Assembly (NCBI GenBank): GCA_020054205.1
Contig: JAGVLS010000025.1
Location: forward strand, 1-64,000
Reading direction: 5' to 3'
Source of the DNA: Candidatus Obscuribacterales bacterium
GTDB lineage: Bacteria; Cyanobacteriota; Vampirovibrionia; Obscuribacterales; Obscuribacteraceae
Length of the DNA: 64,000 nt
In this document: positions 25,601-34,610 of the stretch, piece by piece
Layout of the letters: the number at the start of each line of letters is the position of its first letter
Numbering within the stretch: the first letter of the stretch is position 1
The notes under the pieces: generated by a model
Database searches by the model: none
What the model was told of the DNA's origin: nothing
What the model saw: the letters and a program-made list of their open reading frames with translations, nothing else
Position numbers and translations under genes: made by a program

Positions 25601-26935
25601 TTACCTCTTCAATCTTGTAGGCAATAAGTCTTTTGCTAAAAGATCATCATTGGTTTCTCTTACAATAATCAGATCTGCTTTTCCATCTTTAACTAATACA
25701 CAAGCAGGTCGTCCTGTGCGATTGTAATTGGAAGCCATACTATAATTGTATGCACCAGTAGAAAAAATAGCTACTATGTCATTACTTTGCGCATTAATAT
25801 AAGCGTCTTTGACAATTATGTCGCCAGACTCACAATATTTGCCTACTAATGTAATTGGTTTTGAGCTATTATTTTCATTCATACGATTAGCAACCACAGC
25901 AGTATATTTGGCCTGATAGGTTATAGGACGAGGATTATCAGCCATTCCACCATCTATGCCCAAATACGTTGTTCCATCGGGCAATACTTTTTTATGCCCA
26001 GTTTTGTAAAGAGTTACACCTGCTGGTCCTATAATTGATCGCCCTGGTTCAATCAAAAGCTTGGGTAAACTTATATTTTTATCTTCAAAAGTAGTCTTAA
26101 CTTTTTGAACTATTTTGTTTGTCCACTCATAAATGGAAATATGAGGATCATCTTTTGTATAAGCAATACCTAATCCACCACCGATATCGAGGTGAGCTAG
26201 TTCAATATTATATTTTTGCTTGATAAAAACAAAATTGTTAGCCATTACTTCTATCATTTGAAAGTATGGCTCTAATTCATGTGTTTGGCTGCCTATATGA
26301 GCATGCAATCCAAGTAATTTTAAATAGCGAGAGTGTTTTTCAATTAAGTCCATCGCTAATGGTAAATCTTGCAATGCTAAGCCGAATTTGCTCTTGCTAT
26401 GTCCTGTTTGAATATGATCATGTGTATCAGTTTCAACATCTGGAATTATTCGTATAAATATAGATGCTTTGTGTCCTATCTCTTGAGCAATTGAGACAAT
26501 CATTTCTAATTCGGACAAATTATCAATAATAATATTTACATTGCCTGATTTGAGCCCAGCGATAAGTTCTGACTTTGTTTTATTATTTCCATGCATATAA
26601 ATCATGTCGGGCGGAAATCCAGCAGTGAGCGCTGTGTGAAGCTCGCCGTGAGAAACAACATCCAAACCTAAATCAAATTGGCGAATGAGAGAACACATAG
26701 CTAGGCAAAGAAAAGCTTTGCCCGCATAGAGAATTTGACTATTTGGATAGTCTTTTAAACCTTCTTTATATGCCTTAATTGCTGCAATTATAGTTTCTTC
26801 GTCAATGATCCATAAAGGGGTGCCATATTCTTCTGCCAAGTCGACAGTATCTACGCCACCAATGGTCAAATGCCCTTTGGCATTTGTACTTGATGTGACT
26901 GGAAATAAATTTATATTTGGTGAAATAACAGTCAT
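25601..26935 (-). CDS. lysA: diaminopimelate decarboxylase
   Basis: LysA removes CO2 from meso-diaminopimelate to give lysine, using pyridoxal phosphate. The 444-residue protein has the PLP lysine in LYAGKAFLC, HIGSQTHE, the glycine-rich LDIGGGLGIAYT, EPGRSIIG and the active-site CESGDIIVKD. The length fits the family (about 420-440). It depends on the PLP made by pdxST elsewhere in the window. The gene is transcribed with cdaA. Confidence 0.95.
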   Translation of the reverse strand: MTVISPNINLFPVTSSTNAKGHLTIGGVDTVDLAEEYGTPLWIIDEETIIAAIKAYKEGLKDYPNSQILYAGKAFLCLAMCSLIRQFDLGLDVVSHGELHTALTAGFPPDMIYMHGNNKTKSELIAGLKSGNVNIIIDNLSELEMIVSIAQEIGHKASIFIRIIPDVETDTHDHIQTGHSKSKFGLALQDLPLAMDLIEKHSRYLKLLGLHAHIGSQTHELEPYFQMIEVMANNFVFIKQKYNIELAHLDIGGGLGIAYTKDDPHISIYEWTNKIVQKVKTTFEDKNISLPKLLIEPGRSIIGPAGVTLYKTGHKKVLPDGTTYLGIDGGMADNPRPITYQAKYTAVVANRMNENNSSKPITLVGKYCESGDIIVKDAYINAQSNDIVAIFSTGAYNYSMASNYNRTGRPACVLVKDGKADLIIVRETNDDLLAKDLLPTRLKR

Positions 26936-27004
26936 AGCACGCTTTCAATCCTAACATGACAAAGTACTTGCATGGCTATGCTTGAAAACTAATGGTTACT
27001 CAAA

Positions 27005-27868
27005 TTATTGCTTGTGAAGTGTATTTTGTAGTTTATTGGCGTTTGCGTTAAAAGCCATATCCATCAATTCTTGGGAGCTATAACTTATTGCATCAATTGG
27101 TTGTAAATCTGTCAATTGTGAGCGTGGTTTTGCATCAATTCCTGCCATGCTAAATCCATATTTTTTCAAATCTTTGGCTTGCGCTTCTGGCAGTATTGAA
27201 GCCATTATTGTTGGTGTCCGTATTGATTTCAATAATTGCATAGCATTTGCTTTATTGGCTTCAATCCAACCTTTATAACTAGAGTTAACACCAATTAGTT
27301 TGCCGGAATTAAAATAGCAAATAAAAGCAGTTTCATTAGCTTTTGCATTTACAACGATGCAACCAGGCAAATTTGACTGAATGATTCGATCGTATGCATG
27401 ATCAAAAACATTCACTGCCGAATTTGCCTGGCTGACAACTTCACCCGAAAACATAGATGCTGCTGCTAAAACAATTTCCTCTGGTATTTCGTACAATTCA
27501 ATTACGTTTCCAATTTGTGCTACATCAATTAATATGTATTGATATGCGTCCGCTCCTAAAGTTTGTACTGCTAAATTTTTACTACCAAATATGCAACCGA
27601 CAACATGTCCTTTGTAAAGCAGGACGAGAGCGCGTGATCTTTGCTTTGGACAAAGTAAAACTAAACAGCCTGTATATTCTTTAGCTTCAAGCTCAATTAC
27701 TAGGCGATAAAAATGAACTGAACCAGTATAAATTATTCTATTATCTAAGCCTTCAGTTTGTGCAGGCATCATATTTATCGCACGTCTATTTGTCATTGTT
27801 GGTTGGCTACGTGCACTTAACAACTTTCTATACTCGCCAGTATCGGTATTCTTAGTCCACTTAAACAT
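27005..27868 (-). CDS. hypothetical protein with two DUF4388-like halves
   Basis: A 287-residue soluble protein without signal peptide. Two similar alpha/beta halves can be seen. Residues 60-95 read like TGCLVLLCPKQRSRALVLLYKGHVVGCIFG and the later GCIVVNAKANETAFICYFNSGKLIGVN repeats the pattern of a buried strand, a charged turn, a strand and a gain-of-glycine turn. This is reminiscent of DUF4388 (PATAN-like) domains involved in two-component signalling, but I am not certain. It stands alone between lysA and yraN. Confidence 0.6.
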   Translation of the reverse strand: MFKWTKNTDTGEYRKLLSARSQPTMTNRRAINMMPAQTEGLDNRIIYTGSVHFYRLVIELEAKEYTGCLVLLCPKQRSRALVLLYKGHVVGCIFGSKNLAVQTLGADAYQYILIDVAQIGNVIELYEIPEEIVLAAASMFSGEVVSQANSAVNVFDHAYDRIIQSNLPGCIVVNAKANETAFICYFNSGKLIGVNSSYKGWIEANKANAMQLLKSIRTPTIMASILPEAQAKDLKKYGFSMAGIDAKPRSQLTDLQPIDAISYSSQELMDMAFNANANKLQNTLHKQ

Positions 27869-27962
27869 AAATTCCTCAATTATTTACCCGCCTATCTAAA
27901 GCTAACAAAGAAAAGTTTAGGCGTCACTGGGAGAATCACGTAGTGTTAAGAAGAAAGTATTT

Positions 27963-28397
27963 CTAGACAACAAAAGCATCTTTAATATGTGTAATATCAG
28001 CTAAATCAGATTTCAAGGACAAAGAGGACAAGTGCTTGTGATCATATTCAACCAGAATAATGTCAATTCGCATTCCGGATGCTTCTTTGTTAGCTGATGC
28101 TTTCTTAAGTTTTGCCATATAGGAGTTAGCTGTTATTAATATCTTTTGTCTTTTGCGAAAGTTTATTGACTCTTGTCCCAACCAGAAAGAAGCATATTTG
28201 TTTTCTTGAGCTCTTTTGCGGGTTTTTACTTCTACGAAAACTGTCAACCGGTCACTGTTTTGGGCAATTATGTCAATTTCGCCAAAGCGTCCTGAATGCC
28301 AATTACGTGCAAGCACCGTATAACCATTGTTTATTAGATAATTACAGGCTAAATCTTCACCAAATTTTGCAATTAGCTTGTTTGTAGTGCTTGGCAT
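27963..28397 (-). CDS. yraN: YraN / UPF0102 family endonuclease-like protein
   Basis: From the ATG at 28397 the 144-residue product has the UPF0102 pattern: GEDLACNYLINNGYTVLARNW, FGEIDIIAQNSD and VFVEVKTRKR. These form the E-x-x-A, D and E-x-K metal-binding residues of a restriction-endonuclease-like fold. A longer frame reaches 28670 but overlaps the serS gene. I prefer 28397 because GGGA lies about 10 bases before it and the family usually begins close to the GEDLA motif. It is divergent from serS, leaving 88 bases for both promoters. Confidence 0.85.
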   Translation of the reverse strand: MPSTTNKLIAKFGEDLACNYLINNGYTVLARNWHSGRFGEIDIIAQNSDRLTVFVEVKTRKRAQENKYASFWLGQESINFRKRQKILITANSYMAKLKKASANKEASGMRIDIILVEYDHKHLSSLSLKSDLADITHIKDAFVV

Positions 28398-28485
28398 TTT
28401 TTTGCGTCCCAACTTTAGATATAATTCTTGGTCTATAGCTTTATAGACGTTCTCCAGCCCAAAAAAGTTCAAAGTTGGCATATGT

Positions 28486-29757
28486 ATGATTGATTTAAAA
28501 ATAATTCGTGAAAGTAAAGAAGAAGTAGAAAAAGCGTTAGCTAGACGCAATGGTGGTTTTTCAATTAGTCCATTAATAGAAATCGATACTGAATATCGAA
28601 AAGCTTTATCTGAATGGGAAGCTCTTAATCGTCGAGTCAATGAAATATCTGAATTGTTTAAAACGGGCAAAGTAGCAAAAGATCAAATGGATGCTATGCG
28701 TCAAGAAACAAAAGATATAAAACAAAAACAAAAAGATATTGATCGATTAAAAGCTAATTTGGAAGAAAAACTTTCTAATACCCATCTTGCTATTCCTAAT
28801 TTACCTGATTCGTCGGTTCCAGATGGTATAGATGAGACATTTAATGTAGAGTTGAAAAAATGGGGCGATATTCCTAAAATAGATAATCCGAAGCATCATT
28901 ATGAAATTGGAGAAGCTTTAGGCATATTTGATTTTGAACGTGGTGTAAAAGTTGCTGAATCGCGTTTTACGGTATTAATGGATTATGGCGCAAAAATAGA
29001 GCGAGCTTTGATGAATCTTATGCTCGACTTACAGTCAAAAAAAGGTTATCGCGAAGTTTTTCCTCCCATTTTGGTAAATAGAAATTGTCTTATTGGTACT
29101 GGTCAATTACCAAAATTTGAAGGGGATTATTATAAATGTGCTGATGATGAGCTTTACCTTGTACCAACAGCTGAAGTACCAGTTACAAATTTATATCGTG
29201 ATGAAATAATTGAAGCCGATAAACTTCCCATTTATCATTGTGCTTATACGCCTAATTTTAGGCGTGAGGCAGGTTCAGCTGGTAAAGACACTCGCGGTTA
29301 TATTAGGCAACATCAATTCAACAAAGTAGAAATAGTTAAATTTTGTCTGCCAGAAAATTCAAATGAAGAACATGAGTCTTTAACAAGAGATGCAGAAGCT
29401 GTGCTTGAAGTTTTGAATTTACCTTATCGACGCGTTATTTTATGTGCTGGTGACTTAGGTTTTTCAGCTGCTAAATGTTATGACATAGAAGTATGGTTTC
29501 CTGCACAAAATAAATATCGTGAAATAAGCTCTTGCAGTAATTTTAAAGACTTTCAAGCTCGGCGTGCTAATTTGCGTTATCGTCCGGCAGATGGTGGCAA
29601 ACCTAAGTATATGCATACTTTAAATGGTTCTGGATTAGCTATCGGCAGAACAATGGCAGCTATTTTGGAAAATTATCAACAACCTGATGGTTCAATCATG
29701 ATTCCAGAAGCTTTGATTCCATATTTGGGTGGTGTAAATAAAATCGCCCCAAATTAA
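28486..29757 (+). CDS. serS: seryl-tRNA synthetase
   Basis: SerS charges tRNA-Ser (and tRNA-Sec) with serine. The 423-residue length fits. The N-terminal MIDLKIIRESKEEVEKAL starts the long antiparallel coiled coil (about residues 30-100) that binds the tRNA long arm. The class II motifs follow: motif 2 in YTPNFRREAGSAGKDTRG and motif 3 in LNGSGLAIGRTMAAILEN. It is followed by a strong terminator at 29760, so it forms its own unit. Confidence 0.97.
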   Translation: MIDLKIIRESKEEVEKALARRNGGFSISPLIEIDTEYRKALSEWEALNRRVNEISELFKTGKVAKDQMDAMRQETKDIKQKQKDIDRLKANLEEKLSNTHLAIPNLPDSSVPDGIDETFNVELKKWGDIPKIDNPKHHYEIGEALGIFDFERGVKVAESRFTVLMDYGAKIERALMNLMLDLQSKKGYREVFPPILVNRNCLIGTGQLPKFEGDYYKCADDELYLVPTAEVPVTNLYRDEIIEADKLPIYHCAYTPNFRREAGSAGKDTRGYIRQHQFNKVEIVKFCLPENSNEEHESLTRDAEAVLEVLNLPYRRVILCAGDLGFSAAKCYDIEVWFPAQNKYREISSCSNFKDFQARRANLRYRPADGGKPKYMHTLNGSGLAIGRTMAAILENYQQPDGSIMIPEALIPYLGGVNKIAPN

Positions 29758-29759
29758 TT

Positions 29760-29787
29760 AAAAGTGTCTATGCGACTAGACGCTTTT
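29760..29787 (+). terminator. intrinsic terminator after serS
   Basis: An 11-bp stem (AAAAGTGTCTA / TAGACGCTTTT, one G-T pair) with a six-base loop ends in TTTT, two bases after the serS stop. The A-tract on the 5' arm would make it work in both directions. Confidence 0.8.
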
Positions 29788-29802
29788 GTGCTAACCTGAG
29801 GT

Positions 29803-30006
29803 ATGAGAGCACGTGAGTTGCTAAAACTTCTAAGGTCTAGAGGATGTATGAAAATACGCCAGAGAGGTTCACATGTTAGGATTAAATGTGGAGTATGTCA
29901 TACAACGATTCCTGTGCATACTGGTGAAGATTTAGGGACAGGACTTTTATCAAAAATAAAACGAGACCTAGAACCCTGTTTAGGAAAAGGATGGCTTAGT
30001 CAATGA
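29803..30006 (+). CDS. hicA: HicA mRNA-interferase toxin
   Basis: The 67-residue protein has the double-stranded-RNA-binding-like HicA pattern: RELLKLLRSRGCMKIRQRGS, then GSHVRIK with the catalytic histidine, then TIPVHTGEDLGTGLLSKI. HicA cleaves mRNA when free of HicB. The stop overlaps the hicB start (ATGA, 30003-30006). GAGG lies only a few bases before the ATG, an unusually tight spacing that could keep toxin translation low. Confidence 0.92.
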   Translation: MRARELLKLLRSRGCMKIRQRGSHVRIKCGVCHTTIPVHTGEDLGTGLLSKIKRDLEPCLGKGWLSQ

Positions 30007-30389
30007 AGTACACCGTAACATATGAAAAGGACAGAACAGGCTGGTGGATAGCTTCTGTTAAACAATTGCGCGGATGTCATACTCAAGGGCGTACTATTGA
30101 ACAAGCGCGTAAGAGAATTAAAGAGGCGCTTGGATTGTTTGTTAATAATGCAGATAAAGCGATACTTATTGAGAATATAAAACTTCCCCAAAATGTCAAT
30201 CAAATTCTGGCAAAATTATCAGCTACCAGAAAAAAAGCTGAACAAGAATCAGAAAGACTTTCTGATCTTACTGCAGAGGCAGCCTGTATGTTAACTGAAG
30301 ATCTTAATATGAGTGTCAGAGACGCTGGAGCGGTTTTGGGATTATCTCATCAACGTGTTCACCAACTTGTTGCTTCTCACGATAAATAA
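30003..30389 (+). CDS. hicB: HicB antitoxin with C-terminal HTH
   Basis: The 128-residue protein has the N-terminal HicB fold (YTVTYEKDRTGWWIASVKQL, then GCHTQGRTIEQARKRIKEAL), which binds HicA. A C-terminal helix-turn-helix (LNMSVRDAGAVLGLSHQRVH) would bind the operon promoter. Between them is a charged linker. It makes an apparently intact type II system with hicA, in contrast to the broken one at 1.0-1.4 kb. Confidence 0.9.
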   Translation: MKYTVTYEKDRTGWWIASVKQLRGCHTQGRTIEQARKRIKEALGLFVNNADKAILIENIKLPQNVNQILAKLSATRKKAEQESERLSDLTAEAACMLTEDLNMSVRDAGAVLGLSHQRVHQLVASHDK

Positions 30390-30466
30390 ATACTTTAGTG
30401 CATACCTTGCAAATTTAAAGCAGCAATTGGCACAAAATTGCACTTGCAAAAGGACTGACTGACAGC

Positions 30467-30712
30467 TTATGACCCTTCTGGCTCGCCTGGAGTAATTGTC
30501 AGACTGACCAGGCTAGCCGCGAGCCGTCCTGACAAGCCAAAACAATCATCCAGCACCAGATCGATTCCACTTTCAATTGGACTTATGGACAATCCGAAAA
30601 TAACGTTCTGATGATTGAATCCATTCAGCTCTAGCTCTTGTATTTTTTGCAGTGTGAATATCACGACTACGTGCTTGTCTGGTACAAAGGGAGAGGGCTT
30701 GACTTTGCTCAT
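30467..30712 (-). CDS. small protein, possibly truncated immunity (Imm50-like) protein
   Basis: This 81-residue frame has no signal peptide. The segment LQKIQELELNGFNHQNVIFG followed by LVLDDCFGLSGRLAASLVSL looks like the C-terminal half of Imm50-type immunity proteins, which are normally about 120-130 residues. The N-terminal part would be missing and no ribosome binding site is clear, so it may be a remnant. No toxin with a polymorphic C-terminus is adjacent. It sits between hicAB and the pdxR control region. Confidence 0.4.
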   Translation of the reverse strand: MSKVKPSPFVPDKHVVVIFTLQKIQELELNGFNHQNVIFGLSISPIESGIDLVLDDCFGLSGRLAASLVSLTITPGEPEGS

Positions 30713-30728
30713 GATATCTTACTGACGA

Positions 30729-30876
30729 TTGGCTGGATTGCCAAACCAGCCAATTCTTTGATAAGCTATTAAATGGTGGCTAAATGGCTGGATAAAACGA
30801 TAGTAATGCAACCAAATTGGCTGGTTTGGCAAGTAAAAGCCATTAAATAATGGGTGGAAATAAATGAATTGGCTGG
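30729..30876. promoter_or_regulatory. PdxR operator cluster, five TTGGCTGG-type motifs
   Basis: TTGGCTGG occurs at 30729-30736, 30817-30824 and 30869-30876. Its reverse complement CCAGCCAA is at 30746-30753 and a near copy (ATGGCTGG) at 30784-30791. The first two form an inverted repeat. The last overlaps the start of the pdxR coding region. MocR-type PdxR regulators bind repeated motifs upstream of their own gene and pdxST; binding here is inferred from position and repetition. Confidence 0.65.
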
Positions 30877-32444
30877 ATATCTTAGGTTCTATTACTAAAG
30901 AGCGCAATCGTAAAAGCCCTTTATATGTACGTTTAGTGAATAAAATAAGTGATTGTATAGAAAATGGACAATTGTCACCTAGTGAAAAATTACCAGCGGA
31001 TAGGGAATTAGCACTAATTTTAAAATTAGATCGTTCAACTATTGCTCGAGCTTACGATGAATTGGAAGCAAAAGGCTTAGTTGAAAGTCATGTCGGTAGA
31101 GGAACATTTGTCAAAGCTAAGAGTACAAGTCCTGCCAATGATTTTGCTACAAAATCTATTCAAAGCAATATCAATACATGGCAAGACAAATTTTCTAGTT
31201 TTAGCCAAAATATTGCCGCTATATTTGATCGGCAAACAACACCTGCAAGCATTAACCCTAATCTAATTTCGTTTGCTGCAGGAGCTCCTTCGCTTGAATT
31301 TTTCCCGCAAAAAGATTTTCAAGATATTGTGCAAGAACTTTTACACTCTGATAAAGCACTAGAAATGTTTTCTTATAGTCAACCAGAAGGACATGCTGCT
31401 TTAAGGGCTCAAGTTATTAAATATCTTTCTGAACAAAATGTAAAAGCTAGCGAAGAAGAAATATTAATCGTTGGTGGCTCGCAGCAAGGTATTGATTTAA
31501 TTGCCCGGACTTTAATTGATAATAACGATCCAGTATTGATTGAAAATCCATCATATTTTTGGGCAATTTGTAATTTTTTAGCTTTAGGTGCTCGTTGTAT
31601 TCCTATTCCTTATAATGATCAAGACAATGATCAAAGGTTAAGACTGGATGTATTAGAAGATAATATGTCTAGGCAAAGAGCTAAATTATTTTATGTCATG
31701 CCTTCATTCCAGAATCCAACTGGTAAAACTTTATCTGAACAAGAACGCAAACAAGTTTTGGAATTGGCAAAATATTATCGAGTAGCAATACTAGAAGACA
31801 ATTTTGTTGGTGATTTATTTTACGAGACAAAACCAGCCCCCTCTCTAAAAGAATTAGATAGAGGTGGTGACACTGTCATTTATCAAGGTACTTTTTCTAA
31901 AGCCTTATGCCCCGGATTGCGATTGGGCTGGATAGTGGCACCGGGGGATATTACCAAACGCTTACTTTTAGCTAAGCGAACTTGTGATCTCTCTACTAAT
32001 TCAATGGCGCAAATAATTGTAGCGGAATATTTAAGTCGTGGTCTTTACGATGGGCATTTAAATACAATACGCAAACAATATAAAATACGTCGTGATGTCA
32101 TGTGTAAAATGCTTGCTGAAGCCTTTCCTCACGAATGGACTTTCCAAAAACCAGAGGGTGGAATGTTTGTTTGGGCCAAACTGAAAGAAGGTTATTCAGC
32201 ACGTGAATTTCTTGCTTATGCAGAAAAAGAAGGTGTTACTTTTAGTCCTGGCGATATTTTCTTTAATGGTTCTGGGCCAAAAGAATATTTGAGACTTTCA
32301 TTTATTCAAAACAGTCCAGAATTAATTGAAGAAGGTATAGCACGGCTTACTCGTGCTTATAAAACTTATGTATTAAGTCGTAAGCGTTTTGCTAAATCAT
32401 CTGATAAAGATAATTTGGCTCAAAATCAAGAAATGTTTGTTTAA
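30864..32444 (+). CDS. pdxR: MocR-family transcriptional regulator of PLP synthesis
   Basis: The 526-residue protein joins a GntR-type winged helix to an aminotransferase-fold effector domain. The helix region is [40 protein letters not shown] and VGRGTF. The effector domain has [31 protein letters not shown] and the PLP lysine in [15 protein letters not shown]. Next to pdxS and pdxT this arrangement identifies PdxR, which senses pyridoxal phosphate. It is transcribed in the same direction as pdxST, 22 bases upstream, so it may regulate the whole cluster including itself. Confidence 0.92.
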   Translation: MNWLDILGSITKERNRKSPLYVRLVNKISDCIENGQLSPSEKLPADRELALILKLDRSTIARAYDELEAKGLVESHVGRGTFVKAKSTSPANDFATKSIQSNINTWQDKFSSFSQNIAAIFDRQTTPASINPNLISFAAGAPSLEFFPQKDFQDIVQELLHSDKALEMFSYSQPEGHAALRAQVIKYLSEQNVKASEEEILIVGGSQQGIDLIARTLIDNNDPVLIENPSYFWAICNFLALGARCIPIPYNDQDNDQRLRLDVLEDNMSRQRAKLFYVMPSFQNPTGKTLSEQERKQVLELAKYYRVAILEDNFVGDLFYETKPAPSLKELDRGGDTVIYQGTFSKALCPGLRLGWIVAPGDITKRLLLAKRTCDLSTNSMAQIIVAEYLSRGLYDGHLNTIRKQYKIRRDVMCKMLAEAFPHEWTFQKPEGGMFVWAKLKEGYSAREFLAYAEKEGVTFSPGDIFFNGSGPKEYLRLSFIQNSPELIEEGIARLTRAYKTYVLSRKRFAKSSDKDNLAQNQEMFV

Positions 32445-32466
32445 ACTAAAGATAGAGGTGAAAGAT

Positions 32467-33378
<912 letters not shown>

Positions 33379-33379
33379 A

Positions 33380-34012
33380 ATGGTAAATACATTTACAGTT
33401 GGCATTCTTGGCTTGCAAGGTGATTTTAAAGAACACCAAAATATGATTGAGCGTCTTGGTGCTAAATCAATTGTAGTTAAACATATTAGTCAATTGGATA
33501 GCATTGATGGCTTAATTATTCCTGGTGGTGAATCAACAGCTATTGCTAAATTAACGGAAGATGCAGCAGTAGATATTTTCGAAGCTATGCACAATAAAAT
33601 ATTGGCAGGCATGCCTGTTTATGGCACTTGTATGGGTTCAATATTTTTAGCAAAAGATATTGAAGGCTCATGCCAAGGACGTTTAGCCTTAATGGATATT
33701 ACAGTTAAGCGCAACGCTTTTGGTCCCCAAAAATTTAGTCGAGAACAAGAGATTGTAATTCCTATTTTAGGACCAGAACCATTTCCAGCCGTTTTTATTC
33801 GAGCACCAATTATCACTTCATGTAAAAGTAGTGTTGTGATTTTAGCGCGCATTAACGAAGGTATTATTATGGCTCGGCAAAATAATATGCTTATTACTTC
33901 TTTCCATCCAGAAATCACTGATGATATGAGAGTACATCAATACTTTTTGTCTATGCTTGAATCTAATAAGCTAACAAATTTTTCAGAGTTTGTTTATTTA
34001 AATCGCTCTTGA
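33380..34012 (+). CDS. pdxT: pyridoxal 5'-phosphate synthase glutaminase subunit PdxT
   Basis: PdxT hydrolyses glutamine and channels ammonia to PdxS. The 210-residue product from the ATG at 33380 starts VGILGLQGDFKEH. It has GLIIPGGESTAI, the nucleophile cysteine in YGTCMGSIFLAKDI and the catalytic His/Glu in SFHPEIT. The nucleophile loop reads GTCMGS where GTCAG(L/M) is usual, a small change. The stop overlaps the convergent gene at 33994 by 19 bases. Confidence 0.95.
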   Translation: MVNTFTVGILGLQGDFKEHQNMIERLGAKSIVVKHISQLDSIDGLIIPGGESTAIAKLTEDAAVDIFEAMHNKILAGMPVYGTCMGSIFLAKDIEGSCQGRLALMDITVKRNAFGPQKFSREQEIVIPILGPEPFPAVFIRAPIITSCKSSVVILARINEGIIMARQNNMLITSFHPEITDDMRVHQYFLSMLESNKLTNFSEFVYLNRS

Positions 34013-34512
34013 TTTTTTTCTAAAATAGCTTTTGTTCCAGAATGACAGCAGCTAAGGCAAACCCCATCTTCGGCAATAAAATGTTTTTTGGACTGCGCTA
34101 ATTTGAGCATAATTATCGTTCCTAAAGCAGGATCATTGCAAAAACGATGTAATGATCCAACTACTATGCCGTCTAATCCTTTAGGACTAGAGCAATTGCA
34201 GGGGGCAAAAGCTAAAGTTAACCAATCTTCAATGCCAAGCAACGCGTTGGGCATCGGTTTTAAATCACATTGAGAGCAAATTAAATGACGAAAAGCATTC
34301 CATAAACCAGGGCGAATAGGGTTATTTTCTAATCCAATGTCTATTTCATACTCTTTTAACGTAAAGCCGCCATAAATACATTTGCGTTGTAACATTTCGA
34401 CTGCAATATCATTTTTAGTAATTGGTCTGGCAGTTAATAAATAACCAATCAATTGTAGTCTATGAGCAATATTGCGACCTTCAAAAGGTCTTTTTGTGGT
34501 TAAACTAGTCAT
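33994..34512 (-). CDS. hypothetical cysteine-rich protein
   Basis: From the ATG at 34512 the product has 172 residues; a GTG at 34542 is also possible. I recognise no family. Cysteine groups occur as CSQC (in the LICSQCDL region), CNC (APCNCSSP), a single C in HRFCNDP and CLSCC near the C-terminus, with a following histidine. This arrangement could bind zinc, which is inference. It converges on pdxT with a 19-base overlap. Confidence 0.55.
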   Translation of the reverse strand: MTSLTTKRPFEGRNIAHRLQLIGYLLTARPITKNDIAVEMLQRKCIYGGFTLKEYEIDIGLENNPIRPGLWNAFRHLICSQCDLKPMPNALLGIEDWLTLAFAPCNCSSPKGLDGIVVGSLHRFCNDPALGTIIMLKLAQSKKHFIAEDGVCLSCCHSGTKAILEKNQERFK

Positions 34513-34610
34513 ATTTTTGTTGAAAACCTTATGATTTACCACTTTTGATCATAAAGGACATATTTCCAACATGAAAATTGGATTTGCCTAAAAAATAAAT
34601 GAGGGTCTTA

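Noticed and set aside
28398-28670. Longer yraN frame reaching into serS
   Set aside because: It would overlap the first 185 bases of serS on the opposite strand; a start at 28397 has a better ribosome binding site and suits the family length.
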